Below are positions 56,873 through 64,000 of a stretch of DNA of 64,000 nucleotides, in pieces. The position numbers and the translations under genes are program-made. The notes under the pieces are model-generated. The model was not told the origin of the DNA and did no database searches. It was given only the letters and a program-made list of their open reading frames with translations. Numbering within the stretch: the first letter of the stretch is position 1; each line of letters begins with the position of its first letter. This stretch comes from Cryptomeria japonica (lineage: Eukaryota > Streptophyta > Pinopsida > Cupressales > Cupressaceae), in NCBI RefSeq assembly GCF_030272615.1, contig NC_081413.1, forward strand, positions 23,750,501-23,814,500. The letters run 5' to 3'.

Positions 56873-58094
56873 TGTAGCGTCCTAAAATTGTGACACTTGC
56901 AATTTCAACTGCATTTCAGTCTTCATGACGTTGATGCAACACGCAACCTGAATGGAGACCCCGAAACCTGATTATGACACCAAAAACTGCATTTTCTTGC
57001 ACCCTGGCCTGAACCTCCTTTGCACCCTGCTGTCCCGGGAGGTGGGACCAGAGCGCCCAGCACCCTGGTCCTTTAGGACCAGGGCGCCCAGCGCCCTGGT
57101 CCCCAGGACCATGGCGCCCAGTGCCCTGGTCCCTGGGTCCTATTTTGGGCCCGGTCTCTTTTGGACTTCGGGTCTTTATGTTTGCAAATTGGAAAATCAG
57201 TCTATCAGCCCTAATTGACAAGTATATAAACTACATTTTCCTCTCCCATTTGGGTAAGAAGGTGATATGTGTACAAGCATGGAAACTATACTCAAGCATT
57301 CAAGCATTCAAGCATTCATTCCAAGTCTCCATTCAAGGCTAAGTGTTGCATTCAAGACAAGGATTCAACCATTGAAGAGGAGATCACTTACAACATACTA
57401 ATACAACATACAACATACAACATCTATACCTTCGCACATAAGGATACAAACATCCTTACAACAAGGTATTAGTACTTGTTTTACATTACAGACATTTACA
57501 TTTACAACATTGCTCATTTCTTGGTTAATTCCAAAACCGGGGTTTGACCTAAAGGCAAACCCCTAATCCCTAACCCCCCAATCGTCTTTGCTTTTCTGTG
57601 TGTAGGTTACAGGTACGCGGCTGAAATTGAAGATCTGGAATCCTTGTGCAGAGACGAACAGGTCCCCCTTCGTTTCGCGGTTTTTTCGGAGGACCGTGGC
57701 GCTCAGGCACCATCGTCCTGACAAATTTCACTCAAATTTGCAGGATAGCACCGTATCGACATTTTACTGCTAATTCCAGGTCCGCAGCTTCATCCTATAT
57801 CCCTATCTCAGTTTATAAGCAAATCTTTGTCACTTTCTATGCATTCCTAGCTTAATTCTTCTATCAACAATTCTTTACAAAAGAGGGTAGCCTTGCTGTC
57901 ATAACCCTTGAAACTCATTTAGCATCCAATCTTGCATTGCGTGGGATTGGATCTTGTGGGTTTCAACCCCTCTTTTGAATGTAAAGTCTCTCCCCTAAGT
58001 GAAAACCATCAACCCTAGTGAATCTCCCTTCTCTCTCCTCGGAGTTGGAAGAGGGGAGAGCAACTAGGGTTCGATCGTGATTTTCCGCTTTACA
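56873..58094 (+). repeat. 3' LTR of element E
   Basis: 1222 bp, partner of 50274-51527; lacks about 30 bp present in the other copy after its GGAAAAT. Confidence 0.94.
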
Positions 58095-58099
58095 GACCC
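58095..58099 (+). repeat. Target-site duplication of element E, right
   Basis: GACCC, matching 50269-50273. Confidence 0.93.
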
Positions 58100-59958
58100 T
58101 TGCTCTTATGAAATTCACAATACTCATCATCATTCCACCAATTTGGTTTGACCTTTGGTTCATATGGAGGAAAATCTGGAACTGTGATCACTTTGTTTGC
58201 CACCAGCTTTTTGAAAAATGACTCAAGTGGTTCTCCCAATGGAGTGTACTTCCTTCGTGGTCTAGAAGTTGTTTGAGTATTCACTTGATTGTTTGTAGAA
58301 CTCAATCCAGAAAAGATGAATTTGGGTCTCACTGTGTTGGCATCAACAACGCCATCGTTGACTGTGTTCTTGTTTTTATTCCAAAATCTTGGCTTGTCTT
58401 TTCCTTTAAAGTCATCTTTGTTTTCCTTGAATAGCTTGATGACTCCTTGTTCAATTAGGACCTTTTCTGTTGCTAGGCCCTTTTCAATAACATCCTTGAA
58501 TGTGGACAAACAAGCTTTCCTGAGATCATAGCCAATATCCTTGCTAACGTTTTGAGTGAACATTTCTACCATTTGTTTCTGTGGGATTTCACAAGAGCAT
58601 CTGCTAGCTAGATTTCTCCATCTTTGTAAAAATGACGCAAAAGATTCTCCTTCCTTTTGCTTAGTATTGCATAGAGTAGTGACTGAGATATCTGTTTCTA
58701 TATTGTAGGAGAAATGCTGAATGAATGCCTCTGCTAAGTCGCCCCATGACTTAATACCGGGAGGTAATTGAGAAAACCATTCCATAGCTTGATCTCCTAA
58801 GCTCTGCGGGAACAACCTCATCAAATATGTTTCTTCTGCCGCTACCTCAATGCAAGCTGTGAAAAATTGTCTTATGTGTGCCTTGGGGTCTCCTTTTCCT
58901 CTATACTTATCAAATTTTGGTGTCACAAAGTGTGCAGGAAATGGAGGCATTGGGATGCTCTTATCAAATGGATAAGGACATATATCTCTCATAGTGTATG
59001 TTGATTTTGGTGTACTCATGTCCTCCATTTTCTTTTGTAAATCTCTTATTTGTTGCTCCAAATTGCTCTTGGGAGGAGATCTATTTCTTGTAACATACCC
59101 CGTGTTTGAAACACCCATTTGAGGAGGAGCTTGTTGCATGTATGGATGATACTGATCGTAGACATGTCCATATGGAGGTCTATATTGATGCGGCATATAG
59201 GGAGTACTTGGCATAGCTTCATGTTGAGGAACCCCATATCTATTTTGTGCATATATACCATATTCAATAGGCATTTCATTTTCTATTGTGTTGCCCCCAA
59301 ATTTGACATGAGGTTTCCTTATGTCCAAATTTTGAGGATGCCTTTGAGTATCCACTTGTTTTTATTGATCCATAGCTGGAGCATGTGATTGAGCATATCT
59401 ATCTGCATAAGGCTTCCATAATGGTCTTCAAAGGTAAGTATCATATGTTTGAGCTTGTGTATGTGGGACTTCTGGTTTTTGAAGCAAAACTGATGGTGAT
59501 TCAGGTACCATATGCGGTCCTCTATTTCCTCCACTATTGGGTCTCCTTTGATCCATGTTGGAGTGAGTTTGTTGCGAGGGTCGATTTTCCATAAGTTGAG
59601 ACATGTCAAAGTCATGAGGTATTTTAGCTCCACTTTGTGCCATCATGTGTAAGAAGTATTGTCTATCCCTCTTCATTATCTCTTCAACCAATCTATTGAA
59701 ATGAGGATTCATTATGGATTCTTCTATATCTGCTGATTGTATTGAAAAGTTGTCCACATTGTCATTGTGTGTAGCATTGTTATTTGTAGTGTCTGTGTTC
59801 TCAACATTTGGAATGTGTCTATAAACATCCATGTCAGGCAGTGTAGTGTGCTCAGGATTGAAAAATAAATCATTGTCATACTCATAAGAACTCATGTTTG
59901 CGGACTCTTGAGCTTCTTTAGCTTTTCTCCTAGATTTTTGAAGACAGGTTTCAACCAT
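58100..59958 (-). pseudogene. Element D Gag (N-terminal and core part; interrupted by element E)
   Basis: Minus-strand frame from ATG at 59958 (MVETCLQKSRRKAKEAQ), with a TGA at 59428 and TAA at 59365, into the 421-codon open part. Core features: LQKKMEDMSTPKSTYTMRD, the capsid region YRGKGDPKAHIRQFFTACIE and WFSQLPPGIKSW, typical of plant Gypsy Gag. The frame then has KYTPLGEPLESFFKKL and the start of a CHHC knuckle (EYCEFHKSKG), which is cut by element E at 58099 and resumes at 50268 in frame. Gag would form the particle and bind RNA. The insertion and stops make it non-functional. Confidence 0.9.
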
Positions 59959-60459
59959 GAACTAGGTGTTTGACCAAGATGTGTAAGACTAGTTGAAAAA
60001 TGGAAAGAGTATGGAAGACCAAGAGTTGTATGGAGTGTAAATGAATCTTGAGGTGTACTTGCAATGTCCAAAGTGTAAGACCAAGTATGTAAGTAGTAGA
60101 GTAGGTGTGACTTCCAAAGAGAAGATAGTTTCTCTTGATGAGGTAAGCTGACCTTGACCCTAAGTAAGACCAAATGAGACCCAAAGGTAAGAAACCTTGA
60201 TGAGGGACCACTTAGCAAAGTGTAGTTGTATGTAGTATGTTGACAAAGTATGATGAGGATAAGCAAGTGACCTTTTGACTCAAGTTTAGACAAGTATGAA
60301 TGTAAAATGAGATGTGAAGCAATGATGGACTGCATGAGACCCAGAGACAGGTTGAATGCTAGATGAAACTTGAAGAAACAACCTAGGAAGCTCAAGTATT
60401 CCGTAACTGATTTCTTTTGTTTGTTGGACTCTGAAATTTTTTTTCTTGCAATTTTGAAC

Positions 60460-60740
60460 ACAGACGCACCTGTATACTGCACAGACGCGGTTTCCGGACA
60501 CAGACGCTACTATGTTTAACCCAGACGCGCTTCTGCGATTTTCTTGTTTATGTTTGTTGGACTGTAAAAATTTTCAATTCTGGACATAGATGCTTCTGTT
60601 ACTTCACAGATGCGATTCCCAGACACAAACGTGTCTCTGTTCGACATAGACGCTTCTAAAAACATAGACGCTATTCTGCCCTTCACAGACGCGCTTAGAT
60701 GACCCAGACGCGGTTAAAACAGACACAGACGCATTTCTGT
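60460..60740 (-). repeat. GCGTCTGTG motif array 1 in the D leader
   Basis: Plus-strand CACAGACGC variants at irregular 17-30 bp spacing; about twelve copies. Confidence 0.75.
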
Positions 60741-61964
60741 AAACTTCGTGCAATTTTTCCAATCTGTGAAATTGTTTTGTTGTGACCAGATCTGACTGTT
60801 TGACTGTTTTTCGTGACAAGAGGACACAATGTTGATGAGGACTCACTGTTTGCTAGTGTTTAGATTCCAAAAATGACTCCAAGAAAAGTGTGTTGTTTGG
60901 TGTAAAATTTTTTTGCATACACTTGAAGACACAAAAGACATAATGTTTTGTTGTTTGGTCTTGAATGTTTTGAATGTTTAACATAAGTCAAGCACAATTC
61001 TTATGGCTGGCCAAGACAATAGTTGTTGATCCCACATGGGGTTTTACCCCCGAGGCTACGCTATTCAGAGCGGATACTTAGATGTTTGACCTCACTGGCT
61101 CCACCCTCGGCACTCACTTCTCGGGTCAGCCAAGCATCAGTCCCCATGAAAACTCCCCATGGCGAACTTTGTATCTCTACTAAGAACCGTATGTGTGTGG
61201 GCCGCTACCAGAGGTCCGACCTCCTGCCCCAACAACTAGAAGGATTTGGGCCTCTAAAACAAAATGGTGCTAGTAAGGGCATCCGCTCGTGTGGCCATAC
61301 ATGCGGCACTTTCAGCTCTGTAAATACAGAAGGCTCCCAGCCGGTAGGGGTTACGCCCTACAAATGATCAAATAAATTTGATCAAACGGGTTTATGGGGA
61401 GACATAGTGTCGGTATGAACTAATCAGCACACGTTATTCATAGTTTTCACCATGAATACATTTGATTATAGTGGTTCGGATGAGGTGGGTTTTCCTCGCT
61501 ACCACTTGGGTCGTCCTCTTCTCACTAGTAGTCCTAATGACCACACGGGAAGACAGGCCCTCTAAAGATTAAACAAAAAGAGCCTATTGCTCAAGACACC
61601 AAAGACAATGATTCAATTTTAGTGCACCAATGGAAGTGTTTGCTAATCTATGAAAACAAGGCACACAACAAAATTATAAAACCCTAGCCAAGGCCCTGCA
61701 ACAAAATTTGTTAGTAGTTTGGGTTGTTTCAAATGATCACCCCTTCCTGCAAGCACACAAGTTAGGTAAATTTTAGAGAAACCCAAAAAGACTTTGTGAA
61801 AAAGGGGCCTTCAACAAAAACGTTTTTGCTTCCAAAACAAGCTGCACAAACTTGGTTAGCTAGATCTGCAAGGGTTAGTCCAAAAATAAACCAGATCTGA
61901 AACCCTAAGTACGAAATCCGAAAATTGAACCAAAGAAAAATTTAAAATTTCGAAACAGTAAAAC

Positions 61965-62190
61965 ATAGACGCTGTTATACCAGACACAAACGCGTCTTTA
62001 GGACACAGACGCGGTTCTGTGATTCACAGACGTGGCCAAAACACACAGACGCCCGTATCTGACACAGACGCAATTATGTAACACAGATGCCCCTGTCAGA
62101 GACCTGCAAAACAAAATTTGTTGAAAACACAGACGCGATTACTACCTCCGCAGACGCTCCTGAAACTCAGAGATGCGATCCAAACATTCG
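61965..62190 (-). repeat. GCGTCTGTG motif array 2 in the D leader
   Basis: About eleven further copies of the motif, close to the PBS. Confidence 0.75.
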
Positions 62191-62287
62191 CAGATGCGGA
62201 AAAACCTAAAATGCCGTCGAAAAATATTTGATCTGCAACTTCAAAAATGCAAAATCTGCAACAAAAAGGTTAAATGCAAAGGGACAA

Positions 62288-62307
62288 GAGTCCCACCGGG
62301 CGTGCCA
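62288..62307 (-). other. Primer-binding site of element D
   Basis: TGGCACGCCCGGTGGGACTC on the minus strand, three bases after the LTR end CATACACA. It begins with TGG as tRNA-primed sites do. The tRNA is not identified. Confidence 0.85.
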
Positions 62308-62310
62308 AAA

Positions 62311-63104
62311 TGTGTATGGTGAAAATGGATACAATAATAACAATATTGAAAGGCTAAATGAATTCAACCACAAAACCCTAGCCTAACAATCAACAAAGAT
62401 CCACCATAACATATGAAGATTACCTAAGACAATGCAAATCACAAGAAATCACAAAGATTATACCATCACATGTCCAATAGGGTTTTGATCTCCATTCTTC
62501 CTATCTCCATTGATCTTGCTTGATATATTTGCTCTCAGATTTTAATATGCACAAGAGCTCAACAAAGAACGGAATGTGGTTGCAAGTAGGATCGTAGTGT
62601 AGTCGAGTCCTCCAAATTGTCGATTAGGCTGAGTGATTAGGGTGAGTCATTAGGGTTTGACAATGAAGAAAGCATCTTCTTAAATAGAAGACACAATATG
62701 AAATGGAGGGTTAAGATTGAGAGGTGTAAAAAGGAGGTCGGCTAGGATTAGAGGGTAGGTAGAAGAAATAATAAAATAATGAGAGGGGTAGGTAGTGTAG
62801 GAATTAAGAGATGAATGACATGTGTCATGGGTAGAAAAGGTTAATTAATTAATTAAATAAATAAAGATTTATTTAATTAATAGAAGAAGTGGGATAATTA
62901 AATAAATAAGATATTTATTTAATTTAGGAAAAGGATAATTTAAATAAATAAATGTATTTATTTAAATGAAAAATAAAGCTAGAAGAGGATAAATGAATTA
63001 ATTAAATAAATAAAAATTTATTTAATTAATAGAAGAAATAGGCTTAGATAATTAAATAAATAAAATATTTATTTAATTAGACATGACAATTTTGAGTGTC
63101 TACA
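62311..63104 (-). repeat. 5' LTR of element D
   Basis: 794 bp, nearly identical to 38986-39779, including the five AT palindromes. Confidence 0.85.
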
Positions 63105-63247
63105 TTTTGCCCCTCTTTGAGACAATGCGGCTTGTCGCGTTGTTTCAAAGAAGATAAGATGAACTGATACAGAGTTGCCCTAGGATGGGAATGATATGCC
63201 CCCTCGAGAGATTGGATGAAAATGTCTGAAAAGATTGCAGACAATCT
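63105..63247 (-). mobile_element. 3' internal fragment of a second D-family copy (shares the LTR at 62311-63104)
   Basis: 143 bp nearly identical to 39780-39922, the PPT-side interior of D. It sits outside D's 5' LTR, where host DNA would be expected. The simplest reading is a tandem pair sharing one LTR; alternatively the LTR is longer than I set it. It is cut at 63248 by LTR F. Confidence 0.65.
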
Positions 63248-64000
63248 TGTAAGGAAGTAAAGTAGCGGAAACAACTTCCTACACTAACCTTGAGAGGAGG
63301 GTAATGCAAAACTTTTTCAGATCGTTACAACAGTTACAAAAAATAGAAATAGATATAATAGCATTCATACCACAACACAGTGATTTACGTGGGGAAAACC
63401 CTTTCGGGAGAAAAACCCCACCCTCCAAAAGCAGCTCAATATTTTATTCAGCAATCAAAAATAGATTACAACATACTTGCAGAGCAAGCTCTTCGCAGGA
63501 GTACCACTAATCAGAGATTCAGAGGCAACTCAATAGCCATAAGACTCTTACACCCAACCTCTATCTCACACACCTCATAAATAGGAGATACAATACAAGA
63601 AACCATCAAACGGTATTACAAAACCATGGGCTAAAACCACCCAATAAGGTGTAGCCGACCTTATCTCCTTTCTAGATGCCCTATGACATGTTAAAGCACA
63701 CATCAACATGTGTCGCTCCCTTTTACAGCTCATTTATGTATCCGATACAAATTATTTTTCCTATTTCAGGAGTACAAACTTCCGGAGGCCATAACTTGAG
63801 AACCGGGTGTTCGATTGACGAACCGTTTGAAGCGCCGGAAAGCTCGCGAAGTGCTCTATCACCTCGTAACCCGCTTCGCCGGTTACGGCCACTTTTTAGG
63901 GCATTTCGGAGCCTCTAAAGTCCCCAAAATTAAGTTTAAATATTTTATTGCACCCCTCCAAGATGAAAACTTTAATATCTTCAAAACTAGCTGTGACCTT
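63248..64000 (-). mobile_element. LTR F: part of a Copia-like LTR running out of the window
   Basis: Starts TGTAAGGAAG where the D-family sequence breaks off. It has a GTGGGGAAAACCCTTTCGGG segment at about 63391, similar in place and form to the GTGGAAACCCAAATGGG motif of the Copia and C LTRs, and a GAGAGGAGGGTAATG segment near its start like their GAGGGGGTGAAT. The orientation (minus) is inferred from these. The other end, PBS and genes are outside the window. Confidence 0.5.

Larger units (their letters stand above)
50274..58094 (+). mobile_element. Element E: complete non-autonomous Gypsy/Tat-related LTR element (Gag plus protease-like, no RT)
   Basis: LTRs at 50274-51527 and 56873-58094, exact TSD GACCC, PBS TGGTGAACCCGACGTGAAC at 51531 and PPT AAAGTGGGGGCTAAA before the 3' LTR. 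The single ORF (52710-56138) gives Gag, a protease-like domain and a Pro-rich tail. There is no RT, RNase H or integrase. LTRs are very similar except for a ~30-bp insertion near 50596-50630, so the insertion is fairly recent. The PPT-LTR junction and Gag resemble element D's, so D-like elements are the likely helper. Confidence 0.94.
59959..62287 (-). other. 5' leader of element D with two GCGTCTG motif arrays and a GC-rich block
   Basis: Long untranslated leader on the minus strand. Motif arrays lie at about 60460-60740 (about twelve copies of CAGACGC on the plus strand) and 61965-62190 (about eleven). Between them 61020-61380 is a block of higher GC and complexity that does not resemble its flanks or code convincingly. 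No gene is visible. Confidence 0.6.
38986..63104 (-). mobile_element. Element D: Ty3/Gypsy Tat-lineage retrotransposon with antisense PMD gene (interrupted by element E)
   Basis: LTRs lie at 38986-39779 and 62311-63104. On the minus strand the PBS TGGCACGCCCGGTGGGACTC follows the 5' LTR, and the PPT AAAGAGGGGCAAAA precedes the 3' LTR. Gag (59958-58100) and pol (50268-44615) are in element sense. Pol has protease, RT, two RNase H domains and integrase, and the second RNase H marks the Tat lineage. Between pol and the 3' LTR a spliced gene reads on the opposite strand (40125-42959), also known from Tat elements. Without the 7.8-kb insertion of E the element is about 16.3 kb. In-frame stops make it defective. 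Confidence 0.9.

Noticed and set aside
61023-61367. 114-codon plus-strand ORF in the D leader
   Set aside because: Antisense to the element, no domain, composition effect of the GC-rich block.
38981-63252. Simple single-copy D insertion with a 5-bp duplication
   Set aside because: The left flank GGGAT has no match beside the right LTR, and the right flank is D-family interior, so a lone insertion does not fit.

Overview
The window looks like intergenic DNA from a seed plant with a very large, transposon-filled genome. A gymnosperm/conifer is my best guess. The basis is nested Ty3/Gypsy (Tat-type) and Ty1/Copia LTR retrotransposons, a hAT-like transposase relic, a tRNA-like SINE and long AT-rich decayed stretches, with no intact host gene, rRNA or tRNA that I can support. 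The species call is inference; the element calls rest on motifs, target-site duplications (TSDs), primer-binding sites (PBS) and polypurine tracts (PPT) seen in the sequence.

Layout. 1-2190: tail of a plus-strand Gypsy polyprotein and its 3' LTR. 3443-4662: GC-rich tandem repeat and a probable minus-strand LTR. 4628-6379: orphan 583-codon ORF (minus) broken only by UAG. 8270-11099: broken hAT-like transposase (minus). 13371-13565: SINE with a 15-bp TSD. 14952-22544: Copia element on the minus strand with both LTRs, PBS, PPT and a decayed gag-pol. 24259-26907: decayed plus-strand element 'A'. 26908-31106 and 38750-38985: element 'B' (minus; LTR plus protease-like remnant), interrupted by element 'C' and abutted by 'D'. 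31107-38744: element 'C', minus strand, exact TSD TATAG. It has Copia-type LTRs, an ORF with four zinc knuckles and a 1084-codon ORF of unknown function, and no pol. 38986-63104: element 'D', a Tat-lineage Gypsy element on the minus strand with two RNase H domains and a spliced antisense plant-mobile-domain (PMD) gene between pol and the 3' LTR. Inside D's gag sits element 'E' (50274-58094, plus strand, exact TSD GACCC), which encodes Gag plus an altered protease-like domain and no reverse transcriptase. 63105-63247 is the 3' internal end of a second D copy sharing D's LTR. From 63248 a Copia-like LTR 'F' runs out of the window.

How the parts relate. D is the only element with a recognisable full Tat pol. 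E and B share its PPT-LTR junction pattern and E's Gag aligns with D's, so they are probably parasites of D-like machinery. C shares PBS, PPT and LTR landmarks with the Copia element and is probably its parasite. The insertion order can be read from the nesting: A, then B, then C and D independently, then E inside D; F cut the second D copy.

Most interesting: element C's large unknown ORF, which appears to carry its own internal promoter; the antisense PMD gene of D and an array of GCGTCTG-like motifs shared between its intron and the gag leader; a conserved hairpin repeated in E and B; and a strong skew of in-frame stops to UAG in the younger elements, which fits C-to-T decay of CAG codons at methylated CHG sites. 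All coordinates and counts were made by eye.
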